From Erysipelotrichaceae bacterium (lineage in GTDB: Bacteria; Bacillota_I; Bacilli_A; RFN20; CAG-826), in assembly GCA_015058945.1 (NCBI GenBank), contig SVBF01000018.1, forward strand, positions 124,001 through 188,000: a stretch of 64,000 nt of DNA, read 5' to 3'. Below the pieces are notes generated by a model. That model ran no database searches and had not been told where the DNA came from. It saw only the letters and a list, made by a program, of their open reading frames with translations. This document shows positions 32,604-41,495 of this stretch, piece by piece; within the stretch, counting starts at the first letter, position 1; every line of letters begins with the position of its first letter. The translations under genes and the position numbers were made by a program.

Positions 32604-33518
32604 ATGACACGGGCAAGGGAAAGGAAATTAAGGATGCTCATGATGATCGGCTTTGCCGTCCTTTCGACATCCTCTTTGGCCGTGGCGTCCTTTGCCTGGT
32701 TCACCGCGAGCACCAAGGCGAGCGCGAACTTCTCCAACCTGACCGTCCTCTCCCCCGATAGCGTCGTCCTTTACGCCTATAAGGGAAATCCCGATCCTTC
32801 ATATGTGCCAGAGAAAGACGGCAACAAATTCGATGACGATTTCGTTCCTCTCGATAACAACACCCAAGAATCGATCCGCACCCAATACGCCGACTTCAAT
32901 GGCATGTATCCCGGCAAGGCGATGACTTTCGCATTTAAGATCGAAAACAAGTCTTCCGCGGCTTTGTCCATCACCAAACTCACTTCAAACGACGCCTTAT
33001 TAGAAGGGTTAAAGGGCACGGACAACCAACATCAATACCGTTACGTGGCGAATTCGACGCCAAGCGAACTAATCAACATCGGCTGGGCCATGGATATATA
33101 CGTAACTACCCTGACGTCAGATTCGGGCTATTCGTCGTTTGCGAATGATCCCTCCAATAACTACGCTGCCGAAGATAAATTCCTCTATGGGAGCGATGCG
33201 GTCGTTGAATCCAAGTACCGCAAAGAAACCTATTTAGCAGGTACCACCGCTAATAACGTCATCACCCTAACGAATCAAATCCCTTTGTTCTCTAGCGATG
33301 AATTAGATGCAGACGCCACCACTTATCTCTTCTTTAGCGTCCTTTTTTCAGACCATGATTCCACTTATTACCAAGAAGTGAACGGAAACTCGGGAACCGC
33401 GACGGATTTAGATGTCATTCCCACTAGCGGCGATCGTTATTTCAGAAAAACAACGTCCGGCAATTCAAATTGCTATAGCAATTTAACATTTGCCATCAAC
33501 GAACTATCATTAAGGTAA
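32604..33518 (+). CDS. AWF-type secreted protein
   Basis: 304 aa. Signal peptide about 10-30, then A31-W32-F33-TASTKASA. Camelysin/TasA-like beta-rich body: ANFSNLTVLSPDSVVLYAYKG near the N-terminus matches the second strand region of the cassette proteins (AAFSTLTVKSPS). The C-terminal LTFAINELSLR is shorter and lacks the W-L-E-G motif, but YLFFSVLFSDHDS stands in the same place. It lies between the sensor scaffold and the giant protein in the same operon and is a likely major or linking subunit of the surface structure. Confidence 0.82.
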   Translation: MTRARERKLRMLMMIGFAVLSTSSLAVASFAWFTASTKASANFSNLTVLSPDSVVLYAYKGNPDPSYVPEKDGNKFDDDFVPLDNNTQESIRTQYADFNGMYPGKAMTFAFKIENKSSAALSITKLTSNDALLEGLKGTDNQHQYRYVANSTPSELINIGWAMDIYVTTLTSDSGYSSFANDPSNNYAAEDKFLYGSDAVVESKYRKETYLAGTTANNVITLTNQIPLFSSDELDADATTYLFFSVLFSDHDSTYYQEVNGNSGTATDLDVIPTSGDRYFRKTTSGNSNCYSNLTFAINELSLR

Positions 33519-33524
33519 GGCGCA

Positions 33525-36500
33525 ATGGGGAAAGGAAGAGCGAAAATTCCATTCTGGCTGTTAATCGTCTTCTCGGCGGTAACCATTTTCACCACCGCGA
33601 TTTCCACCTTAGCCTGGTTCACTTTATATGCCCCGCCTTCTAGTTCGATGGTCGCTGGGTCTTCGGATGTGGAAATCGAAGGCGTCACCGGTTATAAGAT
33701 CAAAGAGACCCGCAAGCCCAATGGTTATGTCGACTATAGCCAAGAAAACCGTATCGTCTCTCAGCAGGATTTGACCACCAACGAATTCACTACGAAGGAA
33801 AACACGAACAAACAGGGCTTTGAGCTCGATTTCGACGTACCCCCTGACGGCATCGGTTATTACGTCGTCGTCCCCAATAGCCTCGGCACCTATAAGATCA
33901 GCGTTGACGATAAGAACTACGCCAAGTTCTCCGCCTACGAGCATGGCAGCGCATATTCCGCCGAAATCTTCGTTTCGGAAGGCGAGGCGTTTCGTATTCG
34001 CTCCTATCAGATGAAGGACTACGAGACCAACCTCACGACCATGACCATCACCAATAGCACCTGCAACGGCGCTACGATCCATGAAGGCAAGGAAGTCACC
34101 CCCGACCACGAAGGCTATTATCGCGTTTGGATCGATACCACCACCGCTAACGACGTTACGACCTGCACGGTTGGCTTGGAATTGTTATCCAAAACTTCTC
34201 CGAATGCCGGACTAGGAAGAAAAATCACAAGGAATAGCCTCAACAACAAAGGCGGACAAAGAATTTGGCTAAACCTAAACGGGCAAGGGTGGCGTAATGA
34301 TAGCGCGCATATCGTTCTAGACGTCTATGATTCAGGTGGACATAGCTGGACTGAAATGACGCGGAATGGTGAGACGGATTATTATTATGCTGACGTCCCT
34401 TCCAATGCGTCTGGGTGGTCCAAGATGATATTCGTCCGAGCGAAATCCACTTGGAGCAGCAGTGCTGGCGCAGATTTTAATGGTTACAAGTGGAACCAAA
34501 CCGGCGATCTTGACTTTCCAGATGACCCAAAAAATTGCTACAAACTAACCGCATACGAAAGTGGCGAGTGGGAAGAATACCAGTCTGCGCGCATAAAAGT
34601 CGGCAGTAACGCATATGCCAATATGACATGGGATGACACGAATTCCGAATGGAATTACACCATCTCGGGCAGCGTTGCTTCGGGGACGGCATTGACATTT
34701 GAAAAATACGGGGAATCTATTTCGATTACCCGCTCGGCGGATGGTTCGGATTTACCCTACATCAATAACCTCAGTGTCAGCGGAACCACTTATAAAATCG
34801 TTACTGGCGGTTCTAATCTAAAAATCTATTTGCACACGGACAACTCAGTTTGGGTGACAACCGTTGAAACCGCAAAAGTTTCCATCGGTGGCGCTACGGC
34901 CCAAACCATGACATACGAGGATGTCAACAGTGGCCAATGGCATTATTCCGCTTCTAACGTAGCCGATAACGCCACCCTAGCTTTCACTTTTAGCGGCGTC
35001 TCCATAACCGTATCTAAGAGCCCTGATTCATCCGCAAAGTGGTATGAAAAGAATAATTTCAGCAGCAATAAAGTCATTCGGGGCAACCAAGGGCTAACCG
35101 GTGGAGGCAACATCGAAATCTACCTACACAAGGATAAGACAGTATGGGTATCAGCCGTCGCGGAAATCCAATCTGGGAGCAAGGGCTGGTACGCACTTAC
35201 TCAAAACCCCAACAACGAAAATGAACTTCAAGCCACGGGGATGAGCGTCTCCGCCAAAGACACCGTCGCCTTGCGCGTTAATGGATCGACCGTAACGTAC
35301 ACGGTGAACTCTGCCGCATACAACAACATCAGCGGAACCTCCATTCTTAAGGATGCCGAAAATGTTGGTATGTTCATCACGAAAGATACTACCAAATCTC
35401 TTTGGGTCGAAGGCAACAAAACCTACGCCCTGTCCATCGGCGGTGTAAGCAAAGGAGAAATGGCCTATCAATCGGCGAGCAGTGTCCATCCCGGCTGGTA
35501 TGGCCTGACTAACATCTCCGCGACAGCGGATACCCTTTCCATCACACTCAACGGCGCTCCGGTCACTGGACTTATCTCTGCTAGCGGTGAAGGTGTTGTA
35601 GACAATAACTTCAACGCGTCTACCGGAAAGGTGCGCAAGGACGGAACCGTTTCCGTCTATTTCGATACTTCCACGAAAGCCGTCCATGTCACCCCAATCT
35701 ATTCGATTACGGTGGGGAGCACCAACCTAATCGCCGAACTCGATAGCGGTTCCTATAAAGCCACTTTCTCCTCATTTGCTGACGATGCGTCCGTGAAGGC
35801 TTTCATCAACGACCAAGAGCAAACGACATATACCGCAGAAGGAAGCCGCGACGCTGGCGCCACACGTAATAACTGCTATGGCCTCGCCGGGGCGTTAAAG
35901 ACATTAAATGGCGTCGATACCAACACCGTCGTCTCATTTAACAAATCCGCTGGGACGATTTGGGTCGATGGCTACGCGCCGACCTATTGGATCAAAGTCG
36001 GTAGTGCCGAATACATCAAGCTGACGGAGGATGAAAGCAATAGCTCAATCTATAAAGCAAACATCACCGCTGCCGCGGGCGATACCATCCTTTTCCGCCG
36101 TAATTCCAGCGGCACCGCCTTCAATAACGACGTAACTCCGGAAGCCCCCACTAACTTGAATAACATCAATGCTTCCCACGTGGTCAATACCGCGGTAGAA
36201 GACGCCACGCTTCGTCTGAATATCGACACCAATCAAGTGTGGCTATCAGGCAAAGAGATAACCTTAAAATTCTATGACCCAGCCACTTCGATCTATATTC
36301 ACCTATGGAATTCCTCCAACACCAGCGTTCGTAATGCCGCTTTCCCTGGCGAGATCATGACCAATACCGGCAACAACGTTCATGCCTATACTTTCACGGT
36401 GGGAAACACCCCGTGGGATAGCGTCCTATTCAGCACGGGCAACATGGGCCGTCAAACCGTGGACATTTCCCTTGCCTCGGATCTTTACGAAGGCAAATGC

Positions 36501-38003
36501 ATTGCCTTTGGCAGATTTAACGATACCGATTCTTCCAAATACGATATCCGCTCCTTCAGCGAAAGCAGTTTGCCTAATGTCGCTAGAGTATATCTTCTCG
36601 ACAAGGGTTCGACTTATTTTGGCGGAACCCCTCAGCTTTACGCCTGGAACGGAGACGCGAACAACGCCGCCTTCCCTGGCACGCCGATGAACGAAATCAT
36701 CCCAGGCGTTTTATGGGGTGGTGTCGTCAATACGGATACCTACGCGAATGTCCTTATCTCCGCTAAAGCATCCGGGGATTGCAACCAGACCGCGGACCAA
36801 ACCATCGCCGCGACGGAAGATAAAGTTTTTGTCGCTAGCGGCACTAGTGGCCATACGGTAACCGGGAATTGGGCAGCCAAAGTAACAGAAGCAACCGTTC
36901 CAGCCGTTGCCTATGTCAATTCCACAGGCACAACGATGGCAATCGGTAACTGGAAAACAGGCGATGGTAGTGACCAAGGCCGAAACAAGTACATCTACGA
37001 ACGCGGTATTCAGGCCGCTAACGGCGATACCCTCTCGGTCAAGATTAACGATGTTGCGGTCACCAGTTTTGTCAGTGCCATGAACAGCTACCCCTATTTG
37101 ACCATCACCGGAAGCACCATCAAAGTCAAATTAGGTGAAGGCGAATCCGCGCGTTTCAACTTCTACATCAACGACAAAGACGAACTCGCCATCATCATGG
37201 TCCCTGACCGCGGCAATGGTTTCTATATCATGCCATACAGCAACAGCGCGGTCGGTTTCATTGGCGCGCATAAGATGAGCTCCGCGAACAACACCACCGC
37301 CCTATATGATGGCTACTACGCGGAAAAGAATTCAAAAATCTACATCCGTTCTTACATCGATTCCAAAGATAAGATTTACCCCCTCGCCGACAGTGTCGAC
37401 GCCAATATCGCCACAGTCGCAGGAACCGTGAACGTCAAAGGCGAAGAGATCGGGGCCATCATCGAATTACAGAAATCATCCTACTACACGATTAACGTCA
37501 GCGCAGGCAAGGTGTACATCACCGAATTCACCATGGACGAGTTCTTGAAAATGAACTCCTTAGACCAATATAACCGCACCGTTAGCAGCCAAACCGATAT
37601 CTTTAATCAGCTGACCTCAATGGTGCTTGCGGTCAAGTTCAAGCCTACCAGTAACAAGTTCGCCATGAGCCCGCAAGTCTTAGTGAAAAACGACGCCGCC
37701 AACTATCTTGGCGTCGCGGCCGCCTTCGTCACAGAAAGCGCGGCGGAAAACCTTAATCCTTACGAGTATATGCGTGCGAGCGCACGATATACGTATAATG
37801 AGACGACAAATCCAAACGGTCTAACCAAGCGTGGGACCGATTTCACTTTGCAGGATGCCAGCTTTGCCACAGCTGTCGGCGGCACTGGATCCTATTACGC
37901 ATTCATCCTCGTCGACTATGTCTATAGCGCATCTCTCTCTGGCATCGCTTATAACTACAGCGAGAACATAAACTTATTCTTGAGGTTGGCCCAAGTATCA
38001 TGA
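33525..38003 (+). CDS. Giant AWF-type surface protein with carbohydrate-binding-like modules and ~95-residue repeats
   Basis: 1492 aa. Signal peptide 9-29, then A30-W31-F32. Roughly residues 235-345 resemble a CBM25/26-type starch-binding module (GGQRIWLNL..., HSWTEMT, KMIFVRAKS, KWNQTGDLDF). Six tandem units of about 95 residues follow (about 345-905), each opening with a SIGG/VGS-type strand and closing with IYLHxDxxVWV or a variant. Two more CBM-like modules (IYIHLWNSS..., PQLYAWNGD) and an unassigned beta region come next. The C-terminus SYYAFILVDYVYSAS...NINLFLRLAQVS resembles the AWF-family end. It may be the adhesive tip or glycan-binding subunit of the structure. ATGA overlap with the following gene. 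Confidence 0.85.
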   Translation: MGKGRAKIPFWLLIVFSAVTIFTTAISTLAWFTLYAPPSSSMVAGSSDVEIEGVTGYKIKETRKPNGYVDYSQENRIVSQQDLTTNEFTTKENTNKQGFELDFDVPPDGIGYYVVVPNSLGTYKISVDDKNYAKFSAYEHGSAYSAEIFVSEGEAFRIRSYQMKDYETNLTTMTITNSTCNGATIHEGKEVTPDHEGYYRVWIDTTTANDVTTCTVGLELLSKTSPNAGLGRKITRNSLNNKGGQRIWLNLNGQGWRNDSAHIVLDVYDSGGHSWTEMTRNGETDYYYADVPSNASGWSKMIFVRAKSTWSSSAGADFNGYKWNQTGDLDFPDDPKNCYKLTAYESGEWEEYQSARIKVGSNAYANMTWDDTNSEWNYTISGSVASGTALTFEKYGESISITRSADGSDLPYINNLSVSGTTYKIVTGGSNLKIYLHTDNSVWVTTVETAKVSIGGATAQTMTYEDVNSGQWHYSASNVADNATLAFTFSGVSITVSKSPDSSAKWYEKNNFSSNKVIRGNQGLTGGGNIEIYLHKDKTVWVSAVAEIQSGSKGWYALTQNPNNENELQATGMSVSAKDTVALRVNGSTVTYTVNSAAYNNISGTSILKDAENVGMFITKDTTKSLWVEGNKTYALSIGGVSKGEMAYQSASSVHPGWYGLTNISATADTLSITLNGAPVTGLISASGEGVVDNNFNASTGKVRKDGTVSVYFDTSTKAVHVTPIYSITVGSTNLIAELDSGSYKATFSSFADDASVKAFINDQEQTTYTAEGSRDAGATRNNCYGLAGALKTLNGVDTNTVVSFNKSAGTIWVDGYAPTYWIKVGSAEYIKLTEDESNSSIYKANITAAAGDTILFRRNSSGTAFNNDVTPEAPTNLNNINASHVVNTAVEDATLRLNIDTNQVWLSGKEITLKFYDPATSIYIHLWNSSNTSVRNAAFPGEIMTNTGNNVHAYTFTVGNTPWDSVLFSTGNMGRQTVDISLASDLYEGKCIAFGRFNDTDSSKYDIRSFSESSLPNVARVYLLDKGSTYFGGTPQLYAWNGDANNAAFPGTPMNEIIPGVLWGGVVNTDTYANVLISAKASGDCNQTADQTIAATEDKVFVASGTSGHTVTGNWAAKVTEATVPAVAYVNSTGTTMAIGNWKTGDGSDQGRNKYIYERGIQAANGDTLSVKINDVAVTSFVSAMNSYPYLTITGSTIKVKLGEGESARFNFYINDKDELAIIMVPDRGNGFYIMPYSNSAVGFIGAHKMSSANNTTALYDGYYAEKNSKIYIRSYIDSKDKIYPLADSVDANIATVAGTVNVKGEEIGAIIELQKSSYYTINVSAGKVYITEFTMDEFLKMNSLDQYNRTVSSQTDIFNQLTSMVLAVKFKPTSNKFAMSPQVLVKNDAANYLGVAAAFVTESAAENLNPYEYMRASARYTYNETTNPNGLTKRGTDFTLQDASFATAVGGTGSYYAFILVDYVYSASLSGIAYNYSENINLFLRLAQVS

Positions 38004-38491
38004 AGAAGCGCGGTTTGATTCTGACATCTCTTTCCCTTCTCATCGGGGCACTCGCGGTAACCGGCGCGACTTCTTTGGCCGCGTTTGAAAGCTCGAAGAG
38101 GGAAATCAAAATCGTGGGCACCAACGGCATGCACGGCAGCACCATCTTCCTATCCGCCGGCGTATGGGAAGATGACGTCGAAGCTTCGTTCCACTTGTTT
38201 TCTTGGGCTGATGGGAAAGAAACGATTTGGCTTTCGCCTGTAGGAAAAGCAACCGAAAACGGCTATTACATCTTTGAATTGGACACGAAGAATTACACCA
38301 ACATCATTTTCGCCCGCATGGATCCCGCGCATAACGCAAAGTCGGACTTTGATCAAAACACCAACTATCTATGGAACAAAACAGCCGACTTAACCTTCGA
38401 TGCCTCAAAGCGTCTCTATAAAATCACCGGCTGGGGAGCATACGGCCAAAAGGTTTCCGTTGGGGAATGGGCCGTTTATAACGATAACTGA
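38000..38491 (+). CDS. Secreted single-module CBM26-like protein
   Basis: 163 aa. Signal peptide about 5-30 (LILTSLSLLIGALAVTGATSLAAF, with AAF in place of AWF), then one module closely similar to the CBM-like modules of the giant protein: ASFHLFSWADGKETIW, YTNIIFARMDP, NYLWNKTADL and ITGWGAYG. It starts inside the stop codon of the giant gene (ATGA at 38000-38003) and is the last gene of the operon. Probable glycan-binding accessory protein, released or bound to the fibre. Confidence 0.82.
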   Translation: MKKRGLILTSLSLLIGALAVTGATSLAAFESSKREIKIVGTNGMHGSTIFLSAGVWEDDVEASFHLFSWADGKETIWLSPVGKATENGYYIFELDTKNYTNIIFARMDPAHNAKSDFDQNTNYLWNKTADLTFDASKRLYKITGWGAYGQKVSVGEWAVYNDN

Positions 38492-38497
38492 CCCTGA

Positions 38498-39685
38498 TTA
38501 TCCAATCGCGTCGGCGTTCAAGCGGAAGTAAGTTTGGAAGCCGACTTTTTCTTTGATTAGCCAGCCCTTTGTCTCAATGTCGCTTAGATGTCTTTTAACC
38601 GTAATGACGGATACGCCTGTTCGCTTTGCGATATCCTCGATCCTCACGCCGAAAGAAGCATAGGAGGTCACGTCCGCTAGATAAGAAAGGATGGCATCCT
38701 TATTTAATAAGACGCCCGCTCCTTCCAATGAGGAACGAAGCATGCGCGATTGTTCTTTCTTCAAGGAAACTTCATCCAATAGCGCATCGTATTCTTCAGA
38801 CAATAAGGAAAGGTTCGGATAAACGAACGTCGATAAATCCGAACGGTTACGGACATCTTGCGTCTGCGTAAAGGCTTTGTAATAGCGGCTTTTCCTTTTC
38901 CCGATCGCGGTCGCTAGACGGAAAGCGACGACCAAAGGCAATTCCTTGGAAGCAAAGCGCGTCATCAGGTAACGTCCGCATCGGCCATTGCCGTCATAGA
39001 AAGGATGGGCGAACTCAAAGATATAGTGCGCGATGAATAATCTTTCCCAAATCGATGGCGTATCCCCTAACGATACTTGAAGGAATACCTTAAGCGCCTC
39101 TTGGATCCTTTCTTCGGGGTACAAGCCATTATGGATCGGCTCAATGCCATTGGTGACCGAGACGACGTCTTTACGGAAGAGCTGACCATCGGGTTTGTCT
39201 TCCGCCGCTAACGCGTCTTCCATCAGCTGGTCATATTCTTTCCGGATGTCTTCCAGGGTTCGGATTTCCTCATCCGCGCCTTCGCTAAGCAATAACTGAT
39301 ATTTGTTCGTGATCGAGCGCACTTTCAGTTTCTTCGTCGAGCCGACGTCATCCATGATGCGATAAATGTCCTTACGGGTGGAAAAGACGCCTTCGATCTC
39401 ATTGGTTTGAATGACTTCTTCGACAAGGCAAGCACGCATGAACTCGCGTTCGGCGACCGAGGGAATCTCTTTTAGGCTTTCCCTAAGGGCGGCATCCTTC
39501 TTTTGGATTTCCCCTAATAGCTCTTCCACCGCTTCATCGCGCGGATAAAAGAGGGGGCTACCGCTGAATTTCAACGGGTATTTGATCGTGGCTTTGTCCT
39601 CACGCCGCGCCAAAAGGTATCGCTCAAACTGGGCGGAATCGCTTTGCACGAAGTGAACGTAAGTGGAAACGAATTTGTGATTCAT
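38498..39685 (-). CDS. Fic-domain protein (class II, AMPylator type)
   Basis: 395 aa from the ATG at 39685 (MNHKFVSTY); the longer frame to 39751 runs into the operator region. The Fic motif HPFYDGNGRCGRY is complete, so the enzyme should transfer AMP to a hydroxyl side chain. An N-terminal inhibitory helix is visible as TNEIEGV, matching the (S/T)xxxE(G/N) autoinhibition motif of class II Fic proteins. A C-terminal winged-helix segment (IEDIAKRTGVSVITVKRHLSDIETKGWL) suggests DNA binding. Target unknown. It is convergent with the fibre operon (six bases apart) and divergent from hipBA, with shared operator half-sites between them. Confidence 0.88.
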   Translation of the reverse strand: MNHKFVSTYVHFVQSDSAQFERYLLARREDKATIKYPLKFSGSPLFYPRDEAVEELLGEIQKKDAALRESLKEIPSVAEREFMRACLVEEVIQTNEIEGVFSTRKDIYRIMDDVGSTKKLKVRSITNKYQLLLSEGADEEIRTLEDIRKEYDQLMEDALAAEDKPDGQLFRKDVVSVTNGIEPIHNGLYPEERIQEALKVFLQVSLGDTPSIWERLFIAHYIFEFAHPFYDGNGRCGRYLMTRFASKELPLVVAFRLATAIGKRKSRYYKAFTQTQDVRNRSDLSTFVYPNLSLLSEEYDALLDEVSLKKEQSRMLRSSLEGAGVLLNKDAILSYLADVTSYASFGVRIEDIAKRTGVSVITVKRHLSDIETKGWLIKEKVGFQTYFRLNADAIG

Positions 39686-39725
39686 CTTAAGAATAAGGTA
39701 ATGAAGTTTGCTTCGATTATCAACA

Positions 39726-39771
39726 AAAATGATACTTTGGACGAAAAACAATCATTTCAAAGTATCATTTT
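39726..39771. promoter_or_regulatory. Large palindrome between fic and hipBA
   Basis: AAAATGATACTTTG (39726-39739) and CAAAGTATCATTTT (39758-39771), 14-base perfect arms separated by 18 bases. The same half-site, AAAATGATA or its complement, recurs at 39887-39896 and ATGATAA at 39910-39916 upstream of hipB. Candidate HipB operator set. Confidence 0.6.
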
Positions 39772-39861
39772 GGAAACCTCACACTTTCCCTTTTCTACTG
39801 ATTTCCAAATAAATATTGGAAAGGGATAGAATTGCTTTTCCGTCAGAAAAAGGCAGCAAAA

Positions 39862-39926
39862 TTCAAAAGCGAAATTGTATAAAATATTATCATTTTCTAC
39901 TATTTTTTCATGATAATTGATAAAAT
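39862..39926 (+). promoter_or_regulatory. hipBA promoter region
   Basis: TTCAAA (39862-39867), 17-base spacer, TATTAT (39885-39890) gives one possible promoter. TAAAAT (39921-39926), seven bases before the ATG at 39934, gives a second, leaderless one. TTATCAT (39887-39893) and ATGATAA (39910-39916) form an inverted repeat over this region. Confidence 0.45.
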
Positions 39927-39933
39927 ATTGTCA

Positions 39934-40242
39934 ATGGTACAGCTTGGCATTGAATTAGAAGACATCATCGGGATCAAAACACCGGAAACGGTCGCAAAAG
40001 AACTCATGGACCGTGTGCGTCTTCGTAGGAAACAAAGAGGATATAGCCGTGCAAAACTAGCCGCCCTTTCCGGCGTCAAAGAAGCGACGATCCGCCATGC
40101 GGAGAACACGGGAAAGATTTCCCTTATCCATCTTTTGTATATCGCTTCTGCCCTGGATTATTTAGACGAATTCAAAGCCCTATTCTCCACCCCGCGTTTC
40201 CGCACCATCGAAGAGGTAATCGCCAGCAATGGAAAACATTAA
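39934..40242 (+). CDS. hipB: HipB-like XRE antitoxin
   Basis: 102 aa from the ATG at 39934 (MVQLGIELED); a start at 39910 would add eight residues. Residues 30-85 form an XRE-type helix-turn-helix (VRLRRKQRGYSRAKLAALSGVKEATIRHAENTG). Small size, DNA-binding fold and position before hipA fit the antitoxin of a HipBA persistence module, which binds HipA and represses the operon. The 3' end overlaps hipA by 14 bases. No Shine-Dalgarno is seen. Operator half-sites lie just upstream. Confidence 0.82.
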   Translation: MVQLGIELEDIIGIKTPETVAKELMDRVRLRRKQRGYSRAKLAALSGVKEATIRHAENTGKISLIHLLYIASALDYLDEFKALFSTPRFRTIEEVIASNGKH

Positions 40243-41380
40243 TCACCTCGATGTACTTTATCGTGGGATCAAAGTAGGCACTCTTGGCCTAGTTCCCGAT
40301 AACCCCTACACCTATTTTTCCTATGACGCGGAATGGCTAAAAAGTGGTTTTTCCATTTCGCCATTCCATCTTCCGCTCAAAGAGGGGCTATTCCGCGCGG
40401 ATAAGCCTTACCTTTTTGGTTTATTCGGCCCGTTCTATGACTGCCTCCCCGACTCATGGGGAAACCGCGTCATCGATTCTTATCTACACCGTAAAGGGAT
40501 ACCCGCGAAAGAAATCAGTATTCTTACTCGCTTATTCCTCTTGAACGACTCCTCCTTAGGCGGGCTTCGCTTCGACCCATCCCAAGGAGAAAAGACCGAA
40601 TTGGGAGACATGGACATCGTTTCGCTCCGCAAGGAAATAGACGCGATTCTCTTTGACGAGAAGCTCGACGAGCAAGACCTCAAACAGATCTATGCCCGTG
40701 CCTCGAGCACCGGCGGCAGCAGGCCCAAGGTCAACGCCATCATCGACGGCAAGGCTTGGATCATCAAATTCCCCTCTCGCGACGACAAAGAAACCATTGG
40801 CCAAATGGAATTCGATTACATGGAGGCGGCCGAGGAATGCGGATTGAATGTGCCCGCGCACCGTTTGATTTCGGATAGCGATGGCCACCGCTACTTTGCC
40901 TGCGAACGCTTCGACCGCGACGAAAATGGCAATGGCATCCACCGTCTCTCCCTCGCCGGTCTACTCGAGACCAACAATGCTTTCCCCCAAGTGGACTACA
41001 TCACGTTTTTGCAAGTCACGGCAAAGCTTTGCCCGCAAGATTTGGAAGAGGCGTTCCGTCTCATGTGCTTCAACGCGTTCGCTGGGAATTTCGATGACCA
41101 CTCCGAGAACTTCTCCTTCATTTATGACGAGCGAGATAAGCAATATCGTTTATCCCCCTGCTATGACTTGACGACCCAAGAGGGGCAGTCCGTACATCAA
41201 CTAGGTTTTGGAAGGCAAGGCACCCCGACTTACGACACCTTCCTCGCCATGGCGGATAAGGTATCCCTGCCTAAATATAGGGCGAAGCAAATCATCGAAA
41301 AGGTCAAAGAGGTCGTTACCCATCGACTTGCCAAATACTACGACTTTTTCGCCTTGGACGGCCGCGACTTCTACCGCTAA
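40229..41380 (+). CDS. hipA: HipA-like serine/threonine kinase toxin
   Basis: 383 aa. N-terminal lobe GVRVGTLG-like segment and FLPLKEGLF-type strand, then the nucleotide loop STGGSRPKVNA, the lysine strand WIIKFPS, the catalytic NAFAGNFDDHSENF and the metal-binding LSPCYDLT. All are typical of the HipA family, which in E. coli phosphorylates glutamyl-tRNA synthetase; the substrate here is unknown. The Gly-rich loop and catalytic Asp are intact, so the kinase should be active. Translation is coupled to hipB through a 14-base overlap. Located between two Fic genes, MFS and transport genes in a stress-module-rich stretch. Confidence 0.88.
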   Translation: MENINHLDVLYRGIKVGTLGLVPDNPYTYFSYDAEWLKSGFSISPFHLPLKEGLFRADKPYLFGLFGPFYDCLPDSWGNRVIDSYLHRKGIPAKEISILTRLFLLNDSSLGGLRFDPSQGEKTELGDMDIVSLRKEIDAILFDEKLDEQDLKQIYARASSTGGSRPKVNAIIDGKAWIIKFPSRDDKETIGQMEFDYMEAAEECGLNVPAHRLISDSDGHRYFACERFDRDENGNGIHRLSLAGLLETNNAFPQVDYITFLQVTAKLCPQDLEEAFRLMCFNAFAGNFDDHSENFSFIYDERDKQYRLSPCYDLTTQEGQSVHQLGFGRQGTPTYDTFLAMADKVSLPKYRAKQIIEKVKEVVTHRLAKYYDFFALDGRDFYR

Positions 41381-41495
41381 AGGCCCATGATCTAAGGGCA
41401 ATTACGCCTAAACTTTTCCATTATGGAAAACGTTTTGTCTTATTCTCATTTGGTAGGACTTCCCATAGGGAACAAAAGAGCCTAATATTTCCGCC

